Positions 1-12,513 of a stretch of 64,000 nucleotides of DNA are shown here, one piece after another. The translations under genes and the position numbers were made by a program. Each line of letters begins with the position of its first letter. The first letter of the stretch is position 1. The notes beneath the pieces are model-generated. The model did not search any database, was not told the DNA's origin, and saw only the letters and a list, made by a program, of their open reading frames with translations. Origin of the DNA: Strigops habroptila (Eukaryota > Chordata > Aves > Psittaciformes > Psittacidae); the NCBI RefSeq assembly GCF_004027225.2, contig NC_046358.1:63349528-63413527 (forward strand), in the 5' to 3' direction.

Positions 1-767
1 CAGCAAGGAACAGACAGCTATAGCATGAGACCCTTGAAGGGTACATGAAATGTTAACACTGGAACAGAGAGCACCACTGAAGAAAAGGGTCTCTCTATTT
101 TCTTCTAAAACTGATTCAAAAGCGAGGAAAATCAAATATAAGTAAACTACTTTCAATCTAATAGCAGTTGTAATGTGCTGCTGTGTGTAGTGAGAGGACA
201 GTAGGAGTTTACAAGTTACAACTGCTTAAAACACTTCAAGCAAGAGGAAAGCATCAAAGCATTGCTTCAGGCAGCTAACTGTTCCTAAGGCACTAGGGCT
301 TGAAAGCCTTGCATCTCAACAAGATGAGGCATATGCATTCCTACATCAGACCAATAATGATATACACACAAAGAAGCAAAAGCATCCTTTCTTCCTTCTC
401 CCTTTCTTTCCATAGAGCATGTGACCCATGAGAAACTGCAAGAACCTTAGGAGTCACAGAGCTTACCCTATCCAAACACTCTGCTGGAGTGACCAAAAGC
501 CACCTGTACTGGAGAAAATGGGGTTTTACCATTCAAAGTATGTTTATCCTGTTGAGATTAGCATAAACATAGGGGATAGAACTGACTTCCCATGACTGGT
601 ACACAAGCTATAAAATTTTAACGTAGTTGCACCTGCAAAAATCTTTGCTTGACCCCTAAAAGCCATGACCAATTCTATCCCCATTTTTCTAACTCTGCAT
701 TTCTGTCAGCACTTTAGTGCTCAAAAAAAGGACTAGTTGTGATAGCCATTAGATTAAAAAAAAGTCT
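1..767. other. 3' flank of the host gene, no gene seen
   Basis: This AT-rich stretch lies beyond the proposed poly(A) signal of the minus-strand gene. I see no repeat of known family, no splice-flanked open frame and no RNA gene in it. The short open frame at 341-532 on the minus strand has no recognisable content. Confidence 0.5.
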
Positions 768-773
768 TTTATT
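768..773 (-). terminator. Candidate poly(A) signal AATAAA of the host gene
   Basis: The minus strand reads AATAAA here, followed downstream by T-rich sequence. It is the first canonical signal I find after the proposed stop codon at 1252-1254, and it implies a 3' UTR of about 500 bases ending near 745-755. AATAAA is common by chance in AT-rich DNA, so the assignment depends on the terminal exon being right. Confidence 0.3.
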
Positions 774-1251
774 TTTTAAGTAAGCAGATTTGAAATGGTA
801 TTACTGAAAGGTAAGTATACATGGACCTCCACTATTCCGTTTTTACAGTTTTTATGAGTTATACTGTACTTAGACTATGTTTACACAAATGTTTTTTCCC
901 CATATTAACTTAATTCTGAACTTGATTTAAAACCTAAACTGCAATAACAGAAGAGACTGTGAAAATACTTGAGAATGACAGTTGTCTACTAAGAAACTAA
1001 TTTATAGTGTGCAATTACTAATCAGATAAACAAGAGCTCGAAAATCAGACTGTATTGCAAAGCATTTCTTCAAACATCCATTTTGGATTATTGCTGGAAT
1101 GTAATTCGTCTATTCTAGACTAATTTACAAACATTCAAAAAACAGTGAAAAATGCATGCTTTAGAAACCTGGTACATTTCATGCCTCTGGACTAAAAACA
1201 ATATGAGGATGGAAGCAAGTCATAAGCATTTTGAACGGAAATTAGTAGTGC

Positions 1252-1356
1252 TTAGATTTTTTTTCTTTTTGTACTAATAGGCTCCTCGATTTTTTTCTCA
1301 TTCCTTTCAGGTGATTTTTTATCTTCGGGTTTAGTCCATGGAGAGCTGTGCAACTT
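1252..1356 (-). CDS. Candidate terminal coding exon, coiled-coil gene (LEKR1-like?)
   Basis: On the minus strand a good acceptor (pyrimidine-rich tract ending CAACAG) opens an exon that reads 34 codons in phase 0 and ends in TAA at 1252-1254. The phase matches every confident exon of this gene, since the preceding exon 12427-12513 ends on a codon boundary. The peptide is strongly charged, rich in Lys, Glu, Ser and Pro (for example EDKKSPERNEKK, ending in a KRKKI tail), like a disordered C-terminus. A second frame is also open through this exon, so frame choice rests on phase continuity. The exon is inferred, and the 11 kb gap to the previous exon may hide others. Confidence 0.55.
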   Translation of the reverse strand, partial: KLHSSPWTKPEDKKSPERNEKKIEEPISTKRKKI

Positions 1357-1634
1357 CTGTTGAAGGTGAAAACAGCATCAGTTTAAACACTGCACATATG
1401 ATAGGCACATATGTAAGCAAAGAAAGAATTGTGTTAAAAATCCATGACAATAATGCACACAGAACTGTACTTCTGTTCAGCTGATGTACCAGACTTAAAA
1501 TACTGTGGCTCGATGTGATATTCATCAACTGCATCTACAAAAGGATTCTGATCTCTACTAATGGAAGCATATTTAACAATCTTTGACAGTGCAAAATCAC
1601 ACAAGTCTGATGCTGCTTTATAATTACTGTGATT

Positions 1635-1765
1635 TCATAGGATCATGGACTGGTCTGGGTTGGAAGGTATCTTAAAGATCATCTAGTTCTGACTCTCCTG
1701 CTATAGGCAGGGACACGTTCCACCAGACCAGCTTGCTAAAAGCCCTGTCCAACCTGGCCTTGAAT
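1635..1765 (-). mobile_element. CR1 LINE 3' fragment
   Basis: Read on the minus strand, this is the last part of a CR1 element: the end of the ORF2 frame, the 3' UTR containing the GTCCCTGCC and CTTCCAACCC motifs, and a worn tail (GATCCTATGA in place of ATTCTATG). The same order of motifs ends the large CR1 at 34230-34411. The copy is 5'-truncated, the normal state for CR1, and diverged. Confidence 0.85.
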
Positions 1766-2310
1766 TGTATCTTCTTCTCTTGGTCTATCAAATCAAAGAA
1801 CTCAGATGTACAACTTGCTTACAACTTCTTCCAATGGTAATATGGCTGCATACAGTTTCACGTAATTCCATATATATACAGTTATTTCAGAAACCTCTCC
1901 CTTCTCTGTTCCCAGGGCTATGGACATCACGTTATCAAATTAAGCCATTTGACCACTAGGTTAGTCCAGTTCTTCAAGTATTAAATAGTTCTCTAATTTT
2001 TACCAACCAGAACCCATCTCGAACTGATTAACTGCATATGGTCAAAGTCTGAATTGAGAAAGCAGTTCTGTCTCAAAAGCAGTAGCGCAGAATGTGTACA
2101 TATACTTCAAGTAATTGCATGCTTTACAAGACCTTTTAATAAAACCCCTAGAATTACTCAGAAACAGAATACCTGAAAGCTTGTCTCTGATTCTGCTGTC
2201 TTCAAATGAGATGTTGAATTACTGCGATTCCCCAAACATGTCTTGCCAACCTGTCAATACAAATGTCAGAGTTAATGACTTTATATTTTTTCTTAAAAGA
2301 TTCATTGCTT

Positions 2311-2360
2311 AAAAAAAAAAAAAAACCCCACAAAAAACCCACCAAAAAACCTCAACAACC
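2311..2360 (+). repeat. A15 run with A/C-rich simple sequence
   Basis: A run of 15 A is followed by CCCC and A-rich/C-rich triplets. It is low-complexity DNA, and no retrocopy is visible upstream of it. Confidence 0.6.
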
Positions 2361-4823
2361 CCAGGTTAGCCTAGTTGATGAAGTGAAGCAAAACAGTTTT
2401 CATAGCTAAGTGAATTCCGTACTCCCATCATCACTAATGTGTCTAATGTGGCTGCAAGTTTAAGAACTTAACACTTATGTAGTTTTTTTAACTCATGTTT
2501 AAATCTCATCACAAATAATGAATTTTATCCCTACAGCGTTCCCATGGAACAGATAAGTAAATATAATTGTCTGTTACAGGTGAGGGAAATGGTAACACAC
2601 AGCTGAAAAACCAGCATTACAGTTAGGACTTCTTCATTACTATTCTCTTGTCTTAGCAAGATCTCTTAGCTATAAGAATTCCCTAAATGGGGAAGTTAGC
2701 TGACTCTCAAGGTATGGAAAAGCTTGTTACATTCAATGCTATCGTTTTATTCCAGCAATAATGTAATTTTCTTTGCCAATATGCTTTGTAATATCATGGA
2801 AAAAAGAGTCGAACAACATAAAATTCATTACACAAATTTTTTTTGAAGCAACGAGAACTCAGGTTGCAAGTCTTAAGCAGAGATTTATCCATCATTGCCA
2901 TTTCTGCTGTAATTAAATTAAAGTCCCTTCTGGAGAAGGATTAATGGTGCCATAGGTGGAAAACTGAAACATGAAATACAGCAAAACATTGATAATCTTT
3001 GATTATTACTTTAAAAAGTGTCCACATTGGAATTTAGCTACTTGCTTGCTGTTAAAATTGGTACATTTAAATGGAGTGAAAATAAATGAGGGGCTTTTTA
3101 AAGTTTTAAGTCATCAAGACTCTTTCCAACATAATAGTAATTTTGTTTATTTTAAACATAACTTTTCCTCTGAGATGTTTCCCATTTAGCATGAGCCCTT
3201 GAAGGTTTGTGAATCTAAGTAAAGCCTAGATAGAATAGTTTTTCCTCATCAGACATAATCCAATATATTAATGAAAGAAAGGTGAAAAAAAATCATTAGT
3301 ATATAGACATGAGCTTTGACGTGCTGACAGGAATATGCATGCAAATAGACCTTCAAGTAGAAGATTCCAATAATATCCACTAAAATGTTTGTTGGCCTTT
3401 CTGATTTTTTTTAATTATGGTTGATAACATTTGTTTGGGGTAGAATAAACTATTTGGGTCTAGGAGGCCAAATGGCAAAGAGAGAAAAAAATCTCTAAAT
3501 AGTATGTTTTGAGGCTTTTTGTGTTTTTTGGACAGACTTCTTAAAAAACCAACCAAACAAACAAAAAACCAAACCAAAAAGAAACTAAGCCAGAAAGTAA
3601 ATTTGAATTCATCCTGTAACAGCTTAAAACACAACTCTAAAAAATACTTCACTCAGCAGAAAACATGGAAAATAAACATCCTCACAGGCAAATTGAATAG
3701 CAAGAAATTTAATAAATATCCTTTCCGTAGACTTGACATTAGATTGGAGTTAATTAAAAAGTAAGGGCGAAGAAAATTCATTAAGTTTTTGCACTTGAGA
3801 AATTCTGACAGTCCCTTGCCTGTAACAAAGTTGATTTATGAACAGGTGTGATTACCAAAATGAAGACTGCTATTAAGAAAACTACTTGGAAAGGATACAA
3901 CTTCCTCCCTCCTGAAAGCTTCTAGTGACACTGGTACTGCCAAGGATTTTACAGCAGTTCAGGTGGGGTTTAGTAATGTTTAAGCTACTGAAGTCAGCCT
4001 CTGAGATGGTGCAAGGGAAGTGAGTGATGGTGAGGACTCTCAAAATTTTCCCATGACACAAAATTGCTAATAAAAGTTGGATTAGTGTTACATTATGGAG
4101 ACTAATTAGGGTAGTGTTGATAAAAAAATAATCTACTGATAAAGCACCTACAACGTTTATGAAAAAAAGTCAAATAACAACAGGGGGTTTATATTAAAAG
4201 TAGACATTTAAAATAAAATTTTCATACTTCAAAAGCTTGAAAGTGTGGTCCTGTCAGTACTTGTGTTTAAAACGTTTACCAGTGAGCTAGATTAAAGAAG
4301 ATGTTTTCCACTTAGTTATGTTGAGAAAAATTTGAGGGTTTGAGAGACTTCCAGGTGAGCAGCTTGAGGACAAAAAAAGTTACAGGTCAACAAAGGAAGA
4401 GCAATTCAGGCTGTGTAATGAAAAGGACAGAAATAGAACCATTGAAATATAAGATCATTTACAAATCCATAATCTAATGGTACATACTAAAAAAAAAAAA
4501 TCAGGTAACCTATTTCACCAAGACAATACAGAGAAAATAGGAATCCAAAAATATTAATTTAAATTAATAAAAAATATAGGTTAACTATATAAGACTTATG
4601 AAAAGAAGTTTAAAAAAAAGGAGAAAAAAGTTTGCCTTAGAGAAAAGAAAAGCTAAAGATAAAAGCAATGCTTTGTGACTAATCTTCCATGCTCTTTTCA
4701 TAGACCGGATAACAATGGCTGTAGTGGTAGGAAAACAGCAGTGAAGATTTATGTCTCCAGTATTTCATATTTGCCAATTTGCAGTTGTCTTCTTTGTCAT
4801 ACCATGCGAATCACTGTGCGTTT

Positions 4824-4940
4824 GTATATATGCAGACCTATATAGTCTGCACATATATATATAGGTATGCAGAACTATATAGATATACACACATAAGTGT
4901 GTATATAAGTGCAGGTCTATGTATATATAAATACATAAAT
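4824..4940. repeat. TA/CA-rich simple repeat with two short hairpins
   Basis: Alternating TA and CA/TG steps fill this stretch. Two perfect inverted repeats are embedded: 7-bp arms at 4831-4837 and 4845-4851 around a 7-nt loop, and 10-bp arms at 4883-4892 and 4897-4906 around the loop ATAA. It is most likely a degenerating microsatellite. Confidence 0.6.
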
Positions 4941-5239
4941 GTTCAAACACACCCACCCTTTCCCTCACCTAAAGAACACCTCAGACCAATGGGGAGCTAT
5001 AATACCAATGCACTAGAATACCTTTCACAGCCATGAGTGACAGACAGACAAAATCCTCCAATATATTAAACTTGTTTTTTCTGCCCTTCTCTGCGAGTCA
5101 GGTTCACTCCTGTGAGAGGTACACTAATTACAAAAACGCAGAATGATAGCTTGACATGGTGGAAACTAGCAGAAAGCAAAAATAATTGCTTTTTGAAAAA
5201 TAAAGGGGTTGAAATGTTGTCAGCATGGTTTTTCTGTTT

Positions 5240-5290
5240 TATAGAATAGTTTGTGTTGGAAAGGACCATAAGATCATCTAGTTCCAACCC
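5240..5290 (-). mobile_element. CR1 LINE 3' tip
   Basis: The minus strand carries the CR1 3' UTR motif order GGAACTAGATGATCTTA, then CCTTTCCAACA and a worn TTCTAT tail. Only about 50 bp remain. Confidence 0.75.
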
Positions 5291-5902
5291 AAAAATTTTT
5301 GCATGTGTTTTATGAAGATGAGATTTTTTTAGAAGTGTCTACTGGAAGAGATAGGGTCAACATATTAATACAACTAAATAATATTGGCTGCTTTTCTGTT
5401 TGTGCCTGAAGTGACAGGTGGGTAAAGAATGTAGATCAAAAAGCAGAGGACATGGTAGAGGTGGGCAAGACTAAGCACCTGGGAAGCTATTAAGTAAGGA
5501 GAAGATAATTCAACACACATGCTTTAATCTAGTGGAAAAACACTAGATGACTAAAACCTTGCAGCATTTTAAAAAATGCAAATTATTGTTAGCATGGTGA
5601 AAAGCTGTCTTATAACCAACTTTTCATACAAGATTATAAAAGAAAAGAATTAGTGTACTGTTTTGCATTACAAAACCAACAGCAAAAAAGCTAATAGTGT
5701 TCTCAAATTTTAACTTTATTACAGAAGTCTATTTCCTGCCATTGGCATTTGCAACAGAACATGGTAGTTTAACTGTTCTGTGCTTTCTTCTGCCTTCCTT
5801 TAAGGAGCCTTAGGTTGTTGGTTTCAAAGGGTGCGGGGATTTCAGACTAAATCCTAGACTCATTCAGAAGCACAATCTCTGATGTTTCAGAGTTGACAGA
5901 CC

Positions 5903-6045
5903 CATAGAATGCTTTGGATTGGAAGGGACCTTCAAAGCTCATCTAGTCCAACCCTTTGCAATGAGCAGGGACATCTTCAACTAGATCAGGTTGCCCAGAA
6001 ATACATCCAGCCTGGTCCTGAATGTCTCCAGGGATGGTGATTCAA
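5903..6045 (-). mobile_element. CR1 LINE 3' fragment
   Basis: On the minus strand the CR1 end is recognisable: CCATCCCTGGAGACATTCAG (the ORF2 tail), the GTCCCTGCTCATTG stretch, GGTTGGACTAGATGAG, CCTTCCAATCC and the tail near ATTCTATGG. It is diverged from the copies at 1635 and 14090, so it is an independent insertion. Confidence 0.85.
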
Positions 6046-8275
6046 TTCGTGTTTATTCACTGGCCACAAACAATGCTTTCCTCCCCAGGCTTGGAGGAGC
6101 ATTTGCACCATTTCATTGTCTTCCTCACCCAGCTCAACTTAACATTTGTCGAAACTTGAACTGCAAGAGTCACATTCATAGGTTCATCAGATGAAGAGGA
6201 ATTTTGCTACAGATATTTTCTTCCCTTTCTAAAGACTTCTCAACAAAGTACATTTCATCTTAGCTTCAATAACATGTGCCTACACAAGCAATCCCCTTTT
6301 AATATGTTCAGGAAGCAAACCTTCTATGCTTATAATCACAGTCAGTACTTATCCATGTACATAGTTAAGTAAATAATGAGTAGTCTTTGAAGGACTTTTA
6401 TGACTCAGAGCGCTGAAAAAAGACAGAAAGATAGATTTCTCTGGAGCTTATCTCTTCTATTCCCCTTCCCTAATATTTCCTCATTTTAAGAAAATTTATA
6501 ATAATTTAATGTGTTGTACACTAATCATTAGTGACAGATCCCAGAATTTAGCTTGGCCAACATTTAAAATTTTTATGACTAAGCACAACAGACGTCTTAT
6601 TCTGATTTTCTACATAGAAGAGAAACAGATCAAATTTAGTAATGTTGAATGCTTATTACTTGGTCTATGTAAACTTTAAGAAACACATTAATAATTTATT
6701 TGTGCTTGTAAAAGAAAAATTTCCTGCAACAAGTGCATTTTGCCTTAAGCAATATATTTTGTATTTGCAAGAGGAAAAAATGTTGACAACAGTGAGAAAT
6801 TTAACAAGATGGGACAATTGAGGTCGGGCATACCTTGAAATCTTGTGCTGCTTTAATTAATGTGTGCAGTTTAATTAAGGAAGTATCTGTGCGAAATTCT
6901 GGTTATAGAAAACACTGCTTGATCAGTAAAGTAAGCAAAATTTCAGAAGTTAGTGTATACAGTTCACCTACTGAATTATGCAGCAGAGCTGGAGCAGTTC
7001 ACAGCAGGATGTATAAATTACAAAAGTGGATCAGCCAAGTGTGCATCTTCATTTAAATAGAATTTTCAAAAAGCCAGTTAAAATTCTGCATGTCCCGTGG
7101 TTAGTAAACTATGCAATTTGATCGGAAAACTGCTCAACAATATAAGTAGAAGGATATTTCACCGCGTCAACACAGCAAGTAAGAACTGGCTTTATTGCTC
7201 AAATAACCACCCAACATACCACAAGAGGACAGGAAATGAAGAACTTTAAATAAGTGGTATTATATCCAGCTTTTATAATTAGAAAACAATTCTGCTGCTG
7301 CAAATGTATATCATATAGATTTAGTAGACCAAACATTGCAGCTTCAGCTTTCCTCCACATCACTACAGACTTCGCTGTGGCTTCAGTAGGCACTAAAGCA
7401 GATATGCAGGATGTTTGTAGAGTACAATGGAGGAGAAAGCACTGAGCTGGTTCTGAAGACACTATATCAGCTAAGGAGAAAAGGATGGTATGGTTAGGTC
7501 AAGCGACAAACTAGATAGATGGCTTAGTTCTCACTAGCTAAGTTAGGTCCACAGTTTATTCAAGGATACGCTTTATCAGATTTGCTCATTAATTTATTAC
7601 AGATCTGTATGTCAATCCCCTTAACCCTCATAGTTTAGAAGAAAGATACATAGCAAGATGTGAAGTGCGTATAGCTGTTTTCATAAGACACCTTTGCAGT
7701 TTTTCATATCCTTCTCCTATTTTAGAGCACAGTGTACTGAGTGGATGGTTAAACTAAGATGATGTAACTCTTTTATGACCTTCTAGTCCTCATTTAGGGA
7801 ATAGAATTACTGAATTCACTTGAAGAATTTTATCAGGCTGAAATTCTGTTATAATGATGCCTTTTTTTCCCCCTCTCATTACTCCCTTGGGGAAACAATG
7901 GGAGAACACAATGTGATCAAAGCTCTGCGACTGAAACTGATGGAGAAAAATGAAGCAAAATGCTGTGGGTGCTTAGAACATGTACAAGTTTTGCTCCAAT
8001 ACTTGGCATCCTTTGTCACTGAATGATTAATGAGCATGCAGTATTTGTTTACTGCAGGAAATTAAGGTGGTAAATAAAAGCATAATCACTTTTATTTACC
8101 AGAGAAGAGCCTACAAGGACAAAGAGCAAGAAATCTAAGATGAGAACTGAAAATAAAGAATCACTTTATAAATTGTTTGATGTTCTAGCACTACTGCATA
8201 GGTGGATTTAAATTACGTGTTACTTACAAAAATTATTTACTATGAAGAAGGGGCACCAGTTTCTCCTGTAATAGG

Positions 8276-8291
8276 AAAAAAAAAAAAAAAA
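8276..8291 (+). repeat. A16 homopolymer
   Basis: A run of sixteen A residues lies in intronic sequence, with no recognisable retrotransposon body attached. Confidence 0.7.
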
Positions 8292-11200
8292 GAAAAACCC
8301 AACTCCCAAGGCTTCTGGAAAGAGGGAAAAGGGAAATGATACCAGGAAAAGAGCTCTGCAGAATTCTGATTCTGCACAGAGACTCTCAGCTGGTCATAGT
8401 GAAAACATCTCCGGAAAAAAAGTAGTATTGACAAGATTCCTCTAACAGAATACTACTAAATAGAGGCCCCATGTCAAATTCCATACCAAGTAAGGTATCA
8501 TCAGTACCTAATTTCAAAACCTTCTAATATAATTTGGCCTGCCTGTATCCTGTTTGTGAACAAATCTTCATTTGCATGCATTCCAATGTAAACTATATCA
8601 ATTATTATGAACATGCATAAAATCACAAAGAAAAAATTGTAGTAGGATTAGGGTTTGAGAAAGAGAGAGAGATGAGAGATGCTTAACCATAGAGACTGAA
8701 AAAATAGCTGAGACCAACAGCTAGCTATTATTTCCCTTTCTTTTTGCCTTAAGAAGTGACACGCTGCATGTTCTCTGGTCAGTTTTTACTACAGTAATTC
8801 TTCCAAAATATAAATCACATTTTGTTAACCAGAGACACAATCAGAGGATCTTTGCAAAGTTCTGAGAAAGCGTTGATGAAATTCTAAGCAATACTGAATT
8901 AAGCATATTCATGTTTTTTTTATCTTGGCCTCAACCTTCATTTATTTTTCTTAAAGAAATGGCACATGAGAACCTGTCATATGTTCTCAGCCATCCGGCC
9001 TATACCTCCTTCATCGAGAGTTTAACAGCTGAAAAAACTTCAGATAAGAACACACACACAAAACCAATAATGATAAAAATATGAGAAAAACCCTAATGCA
9101 TTCCCAAGTCTGGAATTTTCTCAAAGCAAAAGTGTTCACGGCCTTGTATTACAGAAGTACTATGTACCTTCAGGAAAATAAATTGCTTTTGGTTATTTCA
9201 GGATTTAAGGTGGTATCTCTAAAGTCATCAAGACTTTTCAAGAAAGAAGCATTTTTATTCATTTCTCTAATTAATTTGATTTCTTCCTTGTCTCTAAAGC
9301 AATATATATACCTGTTAAGATATAAAAAATAACAATAAAAGGTGGAAGGAAGTTGCCAGCCCCGTGTCACCATCTGTACTATTTATATGGCCCATGCAGT
9401 CCATGTTCAGATGGCCAGGGTGTGTAAAAGAAAAAATAAAAAGCTTCACCTTAACGACCAGGAAAATTACTGTTCTTATCACCGAGAGCAACCTATAGGC
9501 CACAAAGTAGCCAAGGTAGGTCCATAGACTTGTAAAATAGTTGGAACAGTTGTGAAAAACATATTTTGATGCTTTAGTTCTGTTTAAAAATTTTACCGCC
9601 TCTCTTCAATCAATCCCTGGATTTACAAGAGAACTTTCTCATTTCCATTATTGAAGTTTGTGTGGTATTTAAAGAAAAATCAGGGGATTCTGACAAACTG
9701 GGATGTTTTATTCTCCCTTGACAGACTCCAAATGAACTGTTGTCAAAAGTTCAAGTGTGGAATCCTGAGAGCAAGGACGGATTTCTTATAAAACTTCATA
9801 GGTCAGCGTGGGGATGACAGCACAGAATTGGAGAAAATTCTCTAGAGAAAAGAATTATTTAATACCTCTCTAGCAATAAAATCCAGCCCTCGGAGTGCAG
9901 CCACAATTTGAAAATAAACATTTCTCTAAAATTATAATGTATATTGTGTATTACCTGAGCTATATTCATAGAGCTACTCTTTCATTTGTAGGACAGGGCT
10001 GTTGCAAGTTGTCCTGCATGCCAGAGGCCATGCTACTGCACTGTGCAGCTTGCTGCTCTCCAAAACAGTTCTTGTCTGAATATTGCTTTGCAGCTCTCTG
10101 TACTAAGAATTAACTCCTGGAATTCTCTTTGGACCATACCAATCAATTGCAAAAAATAGTGAACTGAACAATTTATATATATATTAACACTGGAGATTCT
10201 GTTTCTGACTGGGATAAACACCAGACTATTTATGGCTTCCTTGCTTGGAGGTGTGTCTGTCTTTACAATCTTTTTTGTGACTTGGCTCTCAAAGCCATCC
10301 CTCTAACAGATACTGCAAGCACAGAGAGGTGAAATCTTTGGACATTAGTGTGAATCCTAGATTCTTAGAAAATATGAACAGAATGGAACTATAGATGTTA
10401 GACAATACCCATTTTTTTCAGTTGGAAAATGAAATTTGTTCAAAAGCAAGATAATACTGATTGATACTACTACTGCCTTCTTAATTCTCCAATGAGAAAC
10501 GTTACCTAGTAAGGAACAGTGAATTTGAATACCCTTCTGGTATGCTTTCTCTAATTTTACTACTTTTTCCTCCATACAGGAGGCTTTGTCAAATACAGAC
10601 TTAACAAACCTTAAAGATTTAAAACTTAAAGAAAATGCAAGTCCCCTAGAATACAGAATTGGTCTTAAAATATGATAATTGAGAGGTTAAATGATATAAA
10701 ACTTAATCCTATTACTCTAATTTAGATATGTAGCCTAACATCTTTTTCTTTGAATTATAATGTCACTTAGATGACGGCAGAGAAGAGGCTTAGATTTTAA
10801 TTTAACTTGAATTATGAAAAGCAGTTTGACTCCTCACAATGTTTAACTCCAGTTGGAGTAATTTTCTGCTTTCTCTGACAAATTTTTCATACCAAGAGAC
10901 ATTCTATACTTACCGGCTAAAAATACCAGTTGCTAAAAGCACAAAAAGCCACCACTACTCCCTAATCAAAATTCCCAAATCATTGATTTTGTGGAAAACT
11001 GCATCTTTTAAGTATCTTTCGTTGCATTACTTGACACAGAAATTAAACACTCTTGATTTGTGAAATGCATTAACAACTTTCTTTTTTTCTCTCTGCTTTA
11101 ATGTATCCACTTCTGTAAAAAATAGCAGCTTGAACCTTTTTCCACAAATACTCAGCCAAAATCAATTCAGCCTCTACCTAAATTAAACTTCCATAACTTT

Positions 11201-11760
11201 CCCAGATGGCAACCAACCTCTAGTCATAATCTAAATGAAGTTCACTCCAACTTCAGAATTTTACATCTTATTCTTTCTTCTCCTCCTTCCATTTTTATTA
11301 ATTATTCTTATTATTATTAATAAGAAATGAAGTTCCCCTCATCTTTAGACATTAAGAAAGGTGCAACAGTATATAACACACTTTTCTCCTGGATACTCAA
11401 TTTCTCCGCATCTCTGCCTCCCTCTAGAGGATGTGGCAGTGGGGAGATCACTTATAATTGAATAAACTACTAGTGTATTTGTAACAAATGGATAATATAT
11501 ACAAATTTTTACAATTTGTTGGATACGGAATTATCTAAGATTTGCTTTCCAAACTTTTCTTCACATCGCTATGATTGCTACCTGCAAGCTACCCAGCTAC
11601 TTCCAGACGAGTTTGTTGTATTTGGAGGAAGGTAATATGTTCAGTAGTTCCTGCTGTATTCTATATTTCACCTGCAAATTAGTCAAGGTAGCACTATGCT
11701 TTTTCGACTACTGAGCAGACAATACACTCAACAAATTTTGTGTGTCTCATTCTTCCTGGG

Positions 11761-11793
11761 TTTTTTTTTTTTTGGTTGGGTTTTTTTTTTTTT
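11761..11793 (+). repeat. Paired T13 runs
   Basis: Two runs of 13 T are separated by GGTTGGG. Read on the minus strand this is two A13 runs. It is low-complexity DNA only. Confidence 0.7.
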
Positions 11794-12426
11794 CATATTC
11801 TATCTGCATAATTATTATTTCAGGCATAATACATGCATTTGGGATTTCTGTTGACAGCTCCCACTATGCTGTTTCAATTAGAGTTTTGCCTTAGTAAAAG
11901 CAGCAGATTCAGCTTTATGTCAGATGTGTCGTAAGAAAAGCACAGTTGCAGCTTTCCTAAACTGGCAGTGGACATGATTACATATTGTCAGCTATTACAC
12001 TGTCACCTCTTACATCTCCCTTAAGGTTTTGTTTTATCAAATGAAGCATCTGTGACAGCTCTGCCTGATTATTAGTGGAAACAATATGTAAACAAGGTTC
12101 TGGATCTCACTGTAATGTGGCAACTCGTCGGGAACAAGCCAATTCTTGAAACGTTTGAACATCAAATCACATCTTTTCCACTCCTGCTCTTTGTGCAATA
12201 GCTCTACCCATTAAGTAGTCTTTAAACGAAACCCAGAGAGTATACCTGCACAGATTGACAGCAAAGAGCATTTGCTCTTCAGCACTTTAGTGCAGAATAT
12301 AGCTGGCTTTTAATATCTATGCACCAGCTTGACTAGGAAAAGTAAGTCACATTGCTAATCCTCTAAGGCATTAACGTTTTCATAGAATTTAGATTAAACT
12401 CTGATTTCTAGGTGAGAGAAGCTTAC

Positions 12427-12513
12427 ATCTTGAGAATCGCAGTCCTGGAAGCTCTGATTTTCCTCCTTTCTCAATGCCATGTGAAAATTCTCTTTCTCGG
12501 CTGAGGCATTTCG
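12427..12513 (-). CDS. Internal exon (87 bp, phase 0), coiled-coil gene (LEKR1-like?)
   Basis: The minus strand shows a strong acceptor (pyrimidine-rich, ending CCCATGTCTAG), 29 open codons, and a donor GTAAGC at the lower edge. Entry and exit are both phase 0, the same as the exon at 25376-25537, so the two splice in frame. The peptide is polar and charged (motifs AEKENFHMALRKEEN and SFQDCDSQD), consistent with the end of a coiled coil passing into a disordered tail. I recognise no catalytic motif. Two other frames can be read in part but do not agree with the neighbouring phases. Confidence 0.72.

Larger units (their letters stand above)
1357..12426 (-). other. Proposed last intron, about 11 kb
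   Basis: Between the proposed terminal exon and exon 12427-12513 the sequence is AT-rich and holds CR1 3' fragments (1635-1765, 5240-5290, 5903-6045), homopolymer runs (A15 at 2311-2325, A16 at 8276-8291, two T13 runs at 11761-11793) and an AT-rich hairpin-forming repeat near 4824-4940. No other exon could be supported with both splice sites and phase, apart from the weak open frame at 1471-1627 described in the findings. Confidence 0.5.
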
